Assembly (NCBI GenBank): GCA_934096405.1
Contig: CAKOLW010000023.1
Span: 1-16,569, forward strand
DNA length: 16,569 nt
Reading direction: 5' to 3'
Source of the DNA: an uncultured Bacilli bacterium
GTDB taxonomy: Bacteria > Bacillota_I > Bacilli_A > RF39 > UBA660
Part shown: positions 1 through 7,194 of the stretch, piece after piece
Numbering within the stretch: position 1 is the first letter of the stretch
Layout: every line of letters starts with the position of its first letter
Program-made: the position numbers and the translations under genes
Notes under the pieces: model-generated
Databases searched by the model: none
What the model was told of the DNA's origin: nothing
Seen by the model: the letters and a program-made list of their open reading frames with translations, nothing else

Positions 1-1095
1 ATAACATGTACAGGAACAGCTACAGGTACAACAACAAGTACTGGAGTCAAAATATCAAATATTACTTCTAGTCAAACATGTAGTGTTACATTAAAAGAAA
101 AATTACCAACTTTGGCTGAGGCAATAGTAAGAGATAATCCAACAATAAGTGAAAGAACAGATTTTAGTATAACAAATACTGCAAATACTACGGGAACAAT
201 ATATAAAACAAATAAAACAGAAGATGAAAGTTATGTATATTATTATTCAGGAAATACAACAAACAACTGGGTATACTTTGGAGGATTTTATTGGAGAATA
301 ATTCGTACTAATGAAGATGAAAGTGTAAGAATGTTGTATTCAGGGACAAGCCATGATACCAAATCAGGTTATATAAGTACTTCGACATATAACAGTTCAG
401 AATATAATCCAATGAGTGTAGGATATATGTATGGAACAAGTGGAACATTAGAAAGTAATAGAACAAATGAAAATGATAGTACAATAAAAACAGCAGTTGA
501 TACATGGTACCAAAACAATATGCTTACTAATTATGACCAATATATAAGTAAGTCAGCAGTATATTGCAATGATAGAAGTACTAAAAATAATTCATATTCA
601 ACAACCAGTACATTTTATTATGGTGCGTATACAAGATTGGCAGAAAATAAAATGCCTTCATATAAGTGTGGAGCAAATACAAGTAATGGATTATTTGAAA
701 GTATACAAGCTATTGCAGATAAATTTAGCGCAAGTACAACAGGTGGAGGAAATGGACAATTAAAATACCCAATAGCTTTAATGACAGCAGATGAAGTGTC
801 TTTTGCTGGCGGGAGGAGTAATACAAATTCTTTTGCATGGTTTATAAGTAATAGCACAAGTGGATCTATAACAGAATCAAACTATTATTGGTTACTTTCT
901 TCTTTTTACTGGAAAAGCTATTCGGCTGTGTTTAGTGTTAACGGTTCATATAATAATCTGGGTTACTTGGGTGGAAATAACATATCTAATTCATTTGCTG
1001 TCCGTCCAGTAATTTCTTTAGATAAATGTGTACAGGTCATAGGAACTGGAACTTCAGATGATCCATATGTAGTAGATGAAAATAGCTGTAGTTAA
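1..1095 (+). CDS. Partial surface/secreted protein, paralogue of the gene at 14759 (3' part)
   Basis: The frame is open from base 1, so the 5' end is missing. 364 residues remain, and the first plausible internal start (TTG at 112) has no SD and splits a domain. The first ~30 residues, ending ITSSQTCSVTL, look like the end of a small beta-sandwich repeat that the paralogue carries complete (its residues ~105-172). Then come DNPTISER, YYYSGN, WRIIRTNEDESVR, GYMYGTSG, YCNDRS, YKCGAN, a GGGNG loop and YPIALMTADE. The C-terminus (YYWLLSSFYW...AVRPVISLDKC, then a GTGTSDDPYVVDE tail) resembles the lectin-like DUF6273 type of fold found in gut Firmicutes surface proteins; that assignment is from memory. 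Against the 580-residue paralogue it lacks a ~75-residue insertion between WVYFG and YYWR. Ligand and function are unknown. Confidence 0.8.
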   Translation: MTCTGTATGTTTSTGVKISNITSSQTCSVTLKEKLPTLAEAIVRDNPTISERTDFSITNTANTTGTIYKTNKTEDESYVYYYSGNTTNNWVYFGGFYWRIIRTNEDESVRMLYSGTSHDTKSGYISTSTYNSSEYNPMSVGYMYGTSGTLESNRTNENDSTIKTAVDTWYQNNMLTNYDQYISKSAVYCNDRSTKNNSYSTTSTFYYGAYTRLAENKMPSYKCGANTSNGLFESIQAIADKFSASTTGGGNGQLKYPIALMTADEVSFAGGRSNTNSFAWFISNSTSGSITESNYYWLLSSFYWKSYSAVFSVNGSYNNLGYLGGNNISNSFAVRPVISLDKCVQVIGTGTSDDPYVVDENSCS

Positions 1096-1157
1096 TTCTA
1101 TAACTATTTTTTATATCGTAATAAATCGATTTTTTGCACAAAAAAGACAACTTTTTC

Positions 1158-1185
1158 TTGACTTTGTAGTATTTTTTGGTACAAT
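1158..1185 (+). promoter_or_regulatory. Sigma-A promoter for the XRE regulator, with overlapping palindrome
   Basis: -35 TTGACT at 1158-1163, 16-nt spacer, -10 TACAAT at 1180-1185. A perfect 10-bp palindrome, ACAATATTGT (1181-1190), covers the -10 and runs toward the transcription start expected near 1192. It could be an autoregulatory operator, although an AT-rich 10-mer can arise by chance. Upstream (1096-1157) I see only a weak hairpin, ATCG/CGAT at 1115-1130 followed by T6, as a possible terminator for the preceding gene. Confidence 0.7.
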
Positions 1186-1203
1186 ATTGTTGGTGATGAG
1201 GAA

Positions 1204-1524
1204 ATGGGTAGACCAAAAAAAGAATTAAAGACTAAAACAGAAGAAGAAATAAAACATGATGAATACCTAAGTAGTCTTGAAAAAGAAGTTATAAGACAAG
1301 TGGTTGAAGCAAGAAAAAGCCAACACTTATCACAAAGAGTTGTAGGTGAACGAGCAGGTATTATAAGAGAAACTGTTGCTAAAATAGAAAATAATTTAAA
1401 TAGTCCTCAAATAAATACACTAATAAAACTACTTGAACCAATTGGGTTTACTTTGGGGGTTATTCCTCTAGTAAAAGAAGAAACTGAAGAAACAAATTCT
1501 GAAGAAGAATTAGTTACTGAATAG
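1204..1524 (+). CDS. XRE-family helix-turn-helix transcriptional regulator (HigA-like)
   Basis: A 106-residue DNA-binding protein. Residues ~28-84 form a Cro/C1-type HTH (VIRQVVEARKSQHLSQ, GERAGIIRETVAKIEN, SPQINTLIKLLEPIG), followed by the short beta strand FTLGVIPL that is common in HigA-like antitoxins and single-domain XRE regulators. The N-terminus GRPKKELK is AT-hook-like and the C-terminus is acidic (about 10 Glu in the last 16 residues). An SD-like GGTGAT at 1192-1197 lies six bases before ATG; it would sit at the very 5' end of the transcript. No toxin gene is adjacent: the upstream gene is a surface protein and the downstream gene a metallopeptidase, with a terminator between. It is therefore better called an orphan regulator than a TA antitoxin. 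The palindrome over its promoter suggests autoregulation. Confidence 0.85.
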   Translation: MGRPKKELKTKTEEEIKHDEYLSSLEKEVIRQVVEARKSQHLSQRVVGERAGIIRETVAKIENNLNSPQINTLIKLLEPIGFTLGVIPLVKEETEETNSEEELVTE

Positions 1525-1554
1525 GAAGATAATCTTCCTTTTCTTTTTTTATTT
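1524..1554 (+). terminator. Rho-independent terminator overlapping the regulator's stop codon
   Basis: Stem GGAAGA (1524-1529), loop TAA, TCTTCC (1533-1538), then a T-rich tract to about 1554. The first stem base is the last base of the TAG stop codon. Confidence 0.75.
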
Positions 1555-1563
1555 TGATATAAT
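1555..1563 (+). promoter_or_regulatory. Extended -10 promoter for the metallopeptidase/rimM/trmD operon
   Basis: TGATATAAT is a perfect extended -10 (TGnTATAAT, with TATAAT at 1558-1563). No clear -35 is visible; the expected position falls in the terminator's T-tract. The start site would be near 1570, giving an almost leaderless transcript. Confidence 0.6.
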
Positions 1564-1579
1564 TTATTTAGTGGTATAT

Positions 1580-2215
1580 ATGAAATTTAAATATAATGAC
1601 AATGAATATGACATAATTATAGAGAAAAAGAATAATAAAAATACATATATAAGAGTTAAACCAGATTTGAAGATATATGTTACTACAAACTATTTGATGC
1701 CTGCTAAAAGTATACTTAAATTAATTAATGATAATGAATCTAGTATTATTAGAATGATAGATATAGCCAGTAAAAAGAAAGATAAAGCTGATACATTTTA
1801 TATATTAGGTGAAGCATATGATTTAGTTAAATGTAATATTACTAGAAGTATATATATAGATGATAATAAAATTTATTATAGTAAAAATAGTGTATTAGAT
1901 AAATATCTTAGAGAAAAGGCAAGTACTATATTTAAAGAAAGATTAGATTATTGGATGAATATTATAAGTGGTATTCCATATCCAGATTTAATAATTAAAA
2001 AGATGACTAGAAAATGGGGTTATTGTAATAAAAATAAAAAATTAATATGTTTAAATCTAAATCTTATTAGATATAATATAGATGAAATTGATTATGTAAT
2101 TGTACATGAATTGTGTCATTTTATATATTTTGATCATAGTAAGAAATTTTGGGAAAGTGTAAGTAAATATAAACCAAATTATAAATTAAATAGAAAGGTA
2201 TTGAATGAAGAATGA
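1580..2215 (+). CDS. YgjP-like (DUF45) zinc metallopeptidase-family protein
   Basis: Predicted zincin of the YgjP/DUF45 family. Counting from the ATG at 1580 the product has 211 residues. The signature is near the C-terminus: RKWGYCNKNKKLICLN, then VIVHELCHFIYFDHSKKFW, giving HExxH plus a third histidine six residues later in the DHSKKFW motif typical of the family. The substrate is unknown; some relatives are found in restriction or DNA-repair settings, but nothing here supports such a role. An in-frame GTG at 1571 would add three residues but would sit at the predicted transcription start with no room for an SD. The ATG is preceded by only a weak SD-like GTGGT. It is the first gene of the operon and its TGA overlaps the next ATG (ATGA). 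Confidence 0.85.
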   Translation: MKFKYNDNEYDIIIEKKNNKNTYIRVKPDLKIYVTTNYLMPAKSILKLINDNESSIIRMIDIASKKKDKADTFYILGEAYDLVKCNITRSIYIDDNKIYYSKNSVLDKYLREKASTIFKERLDYWMNIISGIPYPDLIIKKMTRKWGYCNKNKKLICLNLNLIRYNIDEIDYVIVHELCHFIYFDHSKKFWESVSKYKPNYKLNRKVLNEE

Positions 2216-2928
2216 TAGATAGTGTTAATAACGAAAAAGTAAAGTATTTTAAAAGACTAAGAGATAAAAAATATATTTTAGAAGAAAAGAAATATATTGT
2301 GGAGAGTGAACACTTAGTAGAAGAAGCTTATAAAAGTGGTTTGTTACTTGAAGTTATTACGTCTAAAAGTAATGTTAATTATGATATAAAAACTACGCTT
2401 GTAAGTGAAAAAGTATTAAAAAGTATTAGTTTACTTCCAAGTACACCTAATATAATGGGAGTAGTTAAATATAAAGAAGATAATAAAATTATTGGTAAGA
2501 AAATTGTTTTATTAGATAATGTACAAGATCCAGGAAATGTTGGGACAATTATAAGAAGTGCGCTAGCGTTTAATGTTAATACTGTAATACTTAGTAATGA
2601 TTCTGTTAATTTATTTAATGATAAAATGATTAGAAGTAGTGAAGGTACTATATTTAAAATGAATGTTATTAAAATGGATTTAAGGAGTGCTATTGAAAAA
2701 ATACACTCATTGGGGATTAAAGTATACTATGCAGATATGAATGGAACGATAGATTTAGATAATGCTAAAATAAATGATTATGCATTGGTTCTTGGTAGTG
2801 AAGGTAAAGGAATAAGTGACTATATAAAAGAGTTATCTGATGAAAGTATAAATATTCCTATGAATAATTTATGTGAAAGTTTGAATGTTTCAGTAACTGG
2901 TGGTATAATAATGTATAAATTTAGGTGA
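2212..2928 (+). CDS. TrmH/SpoU-family RNA 2'-O-ribose methyltransferase (TsnR/RlmB-like)
   Basis: A SAM-dependent methyltransferase that adds a 2'-O-methyl group to ribose in rRNA or tRNA. The N-terminal substrate-binding domain (about residues 1-85; KYIVESEHLVEEAYKSG, then TPNIMGVV) leads into a SPOUT catalytic domain with the three family motifs: DNVQDPGNVGTIIRSA (102-117), LVLGSEGKGIS (192-202) and IPMNNLCESLNVSVTGG (215-231). The knot asparagine, arginine and glutamate are all present. At 238 residues it is of normal length for the YsgA/TsnR subgroup. Family members modify different nucleotides, so the target cannot be read from sequence. It starts in an ATGA overlap with the metallopeptidase, and its own stop region supplies the SD for rimM. 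Confidence 0.9.
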   Translation: MIDSVNNEKVKYFKRLRDKKYILEEKKYIVESEHLVEEAYKSGLLLEVITSKSNVNYDIKTTLVSEKVLKSISLLPSTPNIMGVVKYKEDNKIIGKKIVLLDNVQDPGNVGTIIRSALAFNVNTVILSNDSVNLFNDKMIRSSEGTIFKMNVIKMDLRSAIEKIHSLGIKVYYADMNGTIDLDNAKINDYALVLGSEGKGISDYIKELSDESINIPMNNLCESLNVSVTGGIIMYKFR

Positions 2929-2933
2929 AAATT

Positions 2934-3413
2934 ATGGAATATGTATGTATTGGAAAGTTAGTTAATACTCATGGAATTAAAGGTGAAGTGAGAATATTAA
3001 GTGATTTTGAATTTAAGAATAAAGTTTTTGTTAAAGGGTTTAAACTATATATAGGAAGAAATAAAGAATGTGTTACTATAAAAAGTTATAGACATCATAA
3101 AGTATTTGATATGTGTTTATTTGATGAATACAACTATATAAATGATATTCTTAAGTTTAAAGGATGCTTAGTATATATTCATAAAGATGATCTTAAATTA
3201 AATGATGATGAGATATTAGATAGTGATCTTATTGGATTAGAAGGCTATTATAATAATGAAATTATTGGTAAAGTAAAAGATATGATAAATAATAATGGTT
3301 ATAAATTAATACTAATAAATGATAAATATATTCCATATAATAAAGAGTTTATAGAAAATATTGATATTAAACAAAATAAAATTACATTTAAAAATTTGGA
3401 GGGGCTTTTATGA
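2934..3413 (+). CDS. rimM: Ribosome maturation factor RimM
   Basis: A 30S assembly factor that binds S19 and helps mature the 16S rRNA 3' domain. The N-terminal RimM barrel begins with the hallmark YVCIGKLVNTHGIKGEVRI and is followed by a PRC-type barrel (DLIGLEGYYNNEIIGKVKD, then YIPYNKEFIENIDI). At 159 residues it is close to the usual 165-180. A GTG at 2925 is also in frame, but it falls inside the SD AGGTGA (2923-2928); ATG at 2934 sits five bases after that SD and gives the usual family start. Identity is reinforced by trmD, which starts in an ATGA overlap with the rimM stop. The usual partners rpsP (upstream) and rplS (after trmD) are absent here. Confidence 0.93.
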   Translation: MEYVCIGKLVNTHGIKGEVRILSDFEFKNKVFVKGFKLYIGRNKECVTIKSYRHHKVFDMCLFDEYNYINDILKFKGCLVYIHKDDLKLNDDEILDSDLIGLEGYYNNEIIGKVKDMINNNGYKLILINDKYIPYNKEFIENIDIKQNKITFKNLEGLL

Positions 3414-4072
3414 GGATAGATATTCTAACATTATTTCCTAGTATTATTAATTCTTATTTAGATGAAAGTATTATAAAAAGAGCAATTGAAAAAAATTTAG
3501 TTAATATAAATGTAATTAATATTAGAGACTTTAGTCCTTTTAAAAGTGGCCAAGTAGATGATACGCCTTATGGAGGCTGTGGTGGAATGGTACTGATGTG
3601 TGAACCTGTTTTTAAAGCAATTGATAGTGTTAAAACGAGTGATTCAATCGTTATTATGACAACGCCTGCCGGTATTAAATATAATCAAAGTACAGCAGTT
3701 GATTTAACAAAATATAAACATTTGATTTTATTATGTGGACATTATGAGGGATTTGATGAAAGAATTAAAACTAAAGTTGATATGGAAATAAGCATAGGCG
3801 ATTATGTTTTAACAGGTGGTGAATTAGCAAGCTTAGTTATAACGGATTCAGTTGTAAGGCTATTAGAAGGTGTTATTACTGATACTAGTCTAGAAAGTGA
3901 ATCATTTACTGGTAATTTATTAGATTACCCAGTTTATACAAAACCAAGAGAATATGAAGGATTAAAAGTACCAGATGTTTTATTAAGTGGAGATCACAAA
4001 AAAATAAAGGAATATAGATTAGAAGAAAGAATTAGAATAACTAAAGAAAAGAGACCAGATTTATTAAAATAA
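3410..4072 (+). CDS. trmD: tRNA (guanine-37-N1)-methyltransferase TrmD
   Basis: A knotted SPOUT enzyme that uses SAM to methylate G37 of tRNAs reading CNN codons, which prevents +1 frameshifting. Diagnostic segments: RIDILTLFPSII at the start, DTPYGGCGGMVL (residues 51-62), LLCGHYEGFDERI (107-119), SIGDYVLTGGELA (128-140), and FTGNLLDYPVYTKPREYEGL with the likely catalytic Asp172. The PYGG segment reads CGGM where GPGM or GAGM is more usual, a small variation. The length of 220 is slightly short for the family (about 230-250). A strong SD, GGAGGGG, lies within the end of rimM, and the two genes overlap by ATGA, indicating translational coupling. Confidence 0.97.
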   Translation: MRIDILTLFPSIINSYLDESIIKRAIEKNLVNINVINIRDFSPFKSGQVDDTPYGGCGGMVLMCEPVFKAIDSVKTSDSIVIMTTPAGIKYNQSTAVDLTKYKHLILLCGHYEGFDERIKTKVDMEISIGDYVLTGGELASLVITDSVVRLLEGVITDTSLESESFTGNLLDYPVYTKPREYEGLKVPDVLLSGDHKKIKEYRLEERIRITKEKRPDLLK

Positions 4073-4091
4073 ATATTAAGTAGGTGGGTTT

Positions 4092-4547
4092 ATGTATTAT
4101 TTAAAAAGAAAAGTAAAAAAGAATAAAATAAAGAGTATTGGAAAAATAAAAGGTTTAGTAGTAAAACCTAGAATAAAAGCTGATGAAGTAACATTAGCCG
4201 ATAAAGAAATAAGTAATGAATATGTAAAAAAACAGCTAGATAAAAAATTTAAAAATATGTACAAAAAAATATATATTTATCTAACTGAAGATGAAGGATC
4301 AGAAGAGGGCATGAAAGCTTGTCTTTCTGAAATAGAGAAATTAAAATCTTTAATATTCTATAAATATCAAGAATACATGAAAAATAAATTATATAAAGAA
4401 TATTTAGCTAAAATTGTTTTAACTACAGAAGAACTTAAAAGAAAAGATACTGAAAGAGAAAGATTTAATGAATTTATTAAAAATATAACATTTAATTATG
4501 AACCAAGAGATATGGACTTAGAAAGTGAAAGAGGAAGAAGTAGATAA
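4092..4547 (+). CDS. Unknown basic helical protein downstream of trmD
   Basis: 151 residues that I do not recognise. The first ~30 are strongly basic (KRKVKKNKIKSIGKIKG, then KPRIKADEV). The middle (about 40-130) is Lys/Glu-rich and probably mostly helical, with YIYLTEDEGSEEGMKACL as the only distinctive stretch. There is no signal peptide or membrane segment. The gene has a good SD (TAGGTGGG) and starts 19 bases after trmD, in the same operon and in the slot where rplS (ribosomal protein L19) is usually found. It does not look like L19. The basic N-terminus and the RNA-centred neighbours allow an RNA- or ribosome-related role, but that is a guess from context. Confidence 0.7.
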   Translation: MYYLKRKVKKNKIKSIGKIKGLVVKPRIKADEVTLADKEISNEYVKKQLDKKFKNMYKKIYIYLTEDEGSEEGMKACLSEIEKLKSLIFYKYQEYMKNKLYKEYLAKIVLTTEELKRKDTERERFNEFIKNITFNYEPRDMDLESERGRSR

Positions 4548-4581
4548 AAGAATAAAATTCTATTAAATTACAAATATAATA

Positions 4582-4610
4582 TTGATAAAAATAGATTTTT
4601 ATTGTAAGAT
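4582..4610 (+). promoter_or_regulatory. Sigma-A promoter for the cdsA/rseP operon
   Basis: -35 TTGATA (4582-4587), 17-nt spacer, -10 TAAGAT (4605-4610). The start is expected near 4617, ahead of the SD AGAAGGG (4622-4628) and ATG 4637. An AT-only dyad, ATAAAAAT/ATTTTTAT (4585-4602), occupies most of the spacer; this may be compositional. Confidence 0.55.
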
Positions 4611-4636
4611 TAATAAAGAATAGAAGGGTTGATTAT

Positions 4637-5320
4637 ATGAATATGACTTTATTAGAAATTGTATATAAATTAATGAGAATATGGTCAGTATTTGCAATAT
4701 ATACTTTATTATTTTCATTATTATTATGTACTTCAAGTTATAAAATTTTTGAAAAAGCTGGTAAGAAAAAATGGTTATCATTCATACCAATATGTAATCT
4801 AATAGTATTATTAGATATTGTAAAATTAAATAAATTATATTTTATATTACTATTAATACCATTAACTAATGTATTAATAACTTATATAATGTTATATAGA
4901 TTAAGTATAGTTTTTATTACTGAAAAGAAGTTTGCAATTGGTCTAATATTAGTACCTATAATATTTTTACCAATATTAAATTATAGTAATGAACTTAAAC
5001 TCACAATAGAAGAAGAAAAAAAATTAGATAATGTAAGTGATAATATGATATCACTATTAACTAATAAAGAGTATGAAGAACTAAATAAACAAACTGAAGA
5101 AAAAAAAATTGTAGATAATGTATTTAAAAGTGAAATTAATTCATTTGAACCAGTTGAACCATTTAAAGCCAATAAATTAAAATATCAAAAAATAGTAGAA
5201 GAACCAAAAGAAATTAAAGTTGAAAGAGTAGAGCCAATAGAAGTAAGAGATCTTAAGAAAAATAAATTTGTAACTACATCTAAAGATGAAGATGATACAA
5301 TTGAAATAGTAGAATTATAA
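4637..5320 (+). CDS. DUF5684-like membrane protein with long cytoplasmic tail
   Basis: 227 residues in two parts. Residues 1-118 hold about four hydrophobic segments (15-33, 48-62, 66-88, 98-114). The pattern YKIFEKAGKKKWLSFIPICN, then LLLIPLTNV, then a basic residue and FAIGLILVPIIFLPIL matches the DUF5684 fold as I remember it (FEKAG, a tryptophan, then a Pro-rich helix starting IPIYN). Residues 120-227 form a hydrophilic, acidic tail with repeated Glu-Pro pieces (EPVEPFKA, EEPKEIKVERVEPIE), probably disordered and cytoplasmic. DUF5684 function is unknown; close sequences are sometimes fused to signal-peptidase-like domains. It leads the operon, 16 bases before cdsA, which suggests an envelope role without defining it. 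Confidence 0.75.
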   Translation: MNMTLLEIVYKLMRIWSVFAIYTLLFSLLLCTSSYKIFEKAGKKKWLSFIPICNLIVLLDIVKLNKLYFILLLIPLTNVLITYIMLYRLSIVFITEKKFAIGLILVPIIFLPILNYSNELKLTIEEEKKLDNVSDNMISLLTNKEYEELNKQTEEKKIVDNVFKSEINSFEPVEPFKANKLKYQKIVEEPKEIKVERVEPIEVRDLKKNKFVTTSKDEDDTIEIVEL

Positions 5321-5336
5321 ATGAGAGGAAAATATT

Positions 5337-6131
5337 ATGAAACAAAGAGTCATTAGTGCTATAGTAGCACTTATAATTGTAATACCAATAATAATATTAG
5401 GAGGAACAGTATTTTATATAGGGGCTTCATTATTAGCCTTAATAGGTTTATATGAGTTACTTAGAGTAAAAGATAAAATTAAGAAGATACCATTGACTAT
5501 AAAAGTATTAAGTGTAATAAGTTATTTATTACTATTATATAACAATCTAAATAAATTAGCTTTTCTAACTAATTATGAAGTATATCTTTTAATACTATTA
5601 TTACTTATTACACCAATAGTATTTTATAATAAAAGTAAAAAATACGACATAGAAGATGCTTTATTTATAATCGCAAGTATTTTATTTTTAGGTATAGGAT
5701 TTACAAGTATTATAAATATAAGAATGTTTGATTTAAAATATTTAATATTTATAATGAGTATAACTATATTTACTGATACATTTGCATACATAGTAGGTAG
5801 ATTAATTGGTAAAAATAAATTTGCACCTACAGTTAGTCCAAATAAAACTTGGGAAGGATTCATTGGTGGATTAGTATTTGGAACTTTTATAAGTACAGTT
5901 TATTACATAAGCGTATTTAATTATAGTGGAAACTATTTAAAAATAATATTTATCATAGCAATATTAAGCACAATAGGACAAATTGGAGACTTAGTATTTA
6001 GTAGTATAAAAAGACATTATAAAATAAAAGACTTTGGAAATATTATGCCAGGACATGGTGGTGTATTAGATAGACTTGATAGCATAATATTTGTATCGAT
6101 GGCATTTAATGTATTGTTTAATATAATGTAA
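5337..6131 (+). CDS. cdsA: Phosphatidate cytidylyltransferase CdsA
   Basis: Integral membrane enzyme making CDP-diacylglycerol from phosphatidate and CTP, the branch point for phosphatidylglycerol and cardiolipin. It has about seven or eight hydrophobic segments. The diagnostic parts are SPNKTWEGFIGG (167-178) and the CDS signature at residues 217-249 (GDLVFSSIKRHYKIKDFG, then MPGHGGVLDRLDS), with the conserved Lys-Arg, Lys-Asp, HGG and DRLD elements all in place. The length of 264 is normal. An SD (GAGAGGA) lies eight bases before ATG. It is followed by rseP with no dxr (ispC) between them, unlike the common cdsA-dxr-rseP order. Confidence 0.96.
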   Translation: MKQRVISAIVALIIVIPIIILGGTVFYIGASLLALIGLYELLRVKDKIKKIPLTIKVLSVISYLLLLYNNLNKLAFLTNYEVYLLILLLLITPIVFYNKSKKYDIEDALFIIASILFLGIGFTSIINIRMFDLKYLIFIMSITIFTDTFAYIVGRLIGKNKFAPTVSPNKTWEGFIGGLVFGTFISTVYYISVFNYSGNYLKIIFIIAILSTIGQIGDLVFSSIKRHYKIKDFGNIMPGHGGVLDRLDSIIFVSMAFNVLFNIM

Positions 6132-6143
6132 AGGAGGCTAACT

Positions 6144-7193
6144 ATGAATTTTATAATAACTTTATTTATATTAGTACTAGTTTTAGGAATAATAGTATTT
6201 ATTCATGAATTAGGACATTTCCTAGCAGCAAAAAAAATAGGGGTATATGTACATGAATTTGCAATTGGAATGGGACCTAAATTGTTTAGTTTTAAAAGAA
6301 AAAATGATGAAACCATATATAGTTTAAGACTATTACCATTAGGTGGTTTTACAGCATTAGCTAGTGATTCAGAAAGTGGTAAAGGATTAAAAAAAGAACA
6401 AATACTAGAAAATAAAACACCTTTACAAAAGTTTTTTGTATTAATAATGGGAATAATATTTAATATGCTTTTAGCAATAGTATTCTTATTTATTAATGGA
6501 CTTATCTATGGTAGTCCAAAAACTGATCCTTATGTAGGAGATATATTAAAAAATAGTCCAGCTTCAAAAACAGACTTACAAACTGGAGATCTAATACTAA
6601 AAGTAGATAATAAAAGTGTAAAAAGTTGGGATGATGTATTATTAGAAACTAGATTTGGTGAAAAAAAGACATCTTATACTTTTACTATTAAAAGAGACAA
6701 TATAGAAAAAAATATTGTAATAAATCCAAAATATGAGAAAAATGATGATGGAGAAGAAATTCCAAGTTTTGGTTTTGCATCAATGGTTTTAAGAGAAAAA
6801 GGTTTCATTCCAGCATTAAAATATGGTTTTACAGCTACATTTAAATCAATTGGAAGTGTATTTAATATACTAGGTAAATTAGTAACAGGAAAAATAGGTG
6901 CTAATAACTTAAGTGGTCCTATAGGAGTTTATACTGTTATAGATAACATAAAATCTAAAGGATTAGAAAATATAATATATCTAACTGCTTACTTAAGTGT
7001 AAATGTTGGAGTAATTAACTTCATTCCTGTACCAGTATTTGATGGTGGAAGAATATTAATTCTATTAATAGAAACAATCAAAGGTAAAAAAGCAAATCCT
7101 AAACTAGAAACATGGCTTAACAATATTGGAGTAATATTTCTTATCATACTTATGATATACGTTGCAATAAATGATATACTAAAGTTGGTGTAA
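6144..7193 (+). CDS. rseP: Site-2 intramembrane zinc metalloprotease RseP (RasP)
   Basis: Multipass membrane protease that cuts anti-sigma factors and leftover signal peptides within the bilayer. First TM with HELGHFLAAKKIGV (HExxH at residues 21-25), then RLLPLGGFTAL, a second TM (about 98-118), one PDZ domain (about 128-195; NSPASKTDLQTGDLILKVDN), and the zinc-aspartate motif NFIPVPVFDGGR (292-303) near the C-terminal TM segments. The family usually reads NLLPIPxLDGG; Asp300 is kept. The length of 349 suits the single-PDZ Gram-positive type (B. subtilis RasP is larger, about 420). A near-perfect SD, AAGGAGG, overlaps the cdsA stop codon. Confidence 0.95.
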   Translation: MNFIITLFILVLVLGIIVFIHELGHFLAAKKIGVYVHEFAIGMGPKLFSFKRKNDETIYSLRLLPLGGFTALASDSESGKGLKKEQILENKTPLQKFFVLIMGIIFNMLLAIVFLFINGLIYGSPKTDPYVGDILKNSPASKTDLQTGDLILKVDNKSVKSWDDVLLETRFGEKKTSYTFTIKRDNIEKNIVINPKYEKNDDGEEIPSFGFASMVLREKGFIPALKYGFTATFKSIGSVFNILGKLVTGKIGANNLSGPIGVYTVIDNIKSKGLENIIYLTAYLSVNVGVINFIPVPVFDGGRILILLIETIKGKKANPKLETWLNNIGVIFLIILMIYVAINDILKLV

Positions 7194-7194
7194 T

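Noticed and set aside
308..505. Open frame on the minus strand inside the first surface-protein gene (and similar ones at 618-857, 15561-15764, 15855-16121)
   Set aside because: Low-complexity His/Leu/Tyr/Phe-rich translations caused by repetitive codons on the + strand, with no SD or promoter.
569..763. Second + frame inside the first surface gene
   Set aside because: It lies within a well-conserved reading frame that aligns with the 580-residue paralogue; no SD.
780..1060. Diversity-generating retroelement target at the variable C-terminus of the surface proteins
   Set aside because: The lectin-like C-terminus is suggestive, but I see no reverse transcriptase, template repeat or adenine-biased variation, and the two variable segments do not align base by base.
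1204..1524. Toxin-antitoxin module with the XRE regulator as antitoxin
   Set aside because: No toxin-like gene is adjacent in the same transcription unit; the regulator has its own promoter and terminator.
4585..4602. AT-only palindrome between the -35 and -10 of the cdsA operon promoter as an operator
   Set aside because: It contains no G/C in its arms and such dyads are expected by chance at this base composition; no regulator points to it.
4599..4781. Minus-strand frames across membrane-protein genes (also 4981-5172, 5624-5863, 6989-7207, 7371-7622, 10852-11073, 12418-12612)
   Set aside because: Hydrophobic shadows of AT-rich + strand genes; no start signals, and the + strand products are recognisable or better supported.
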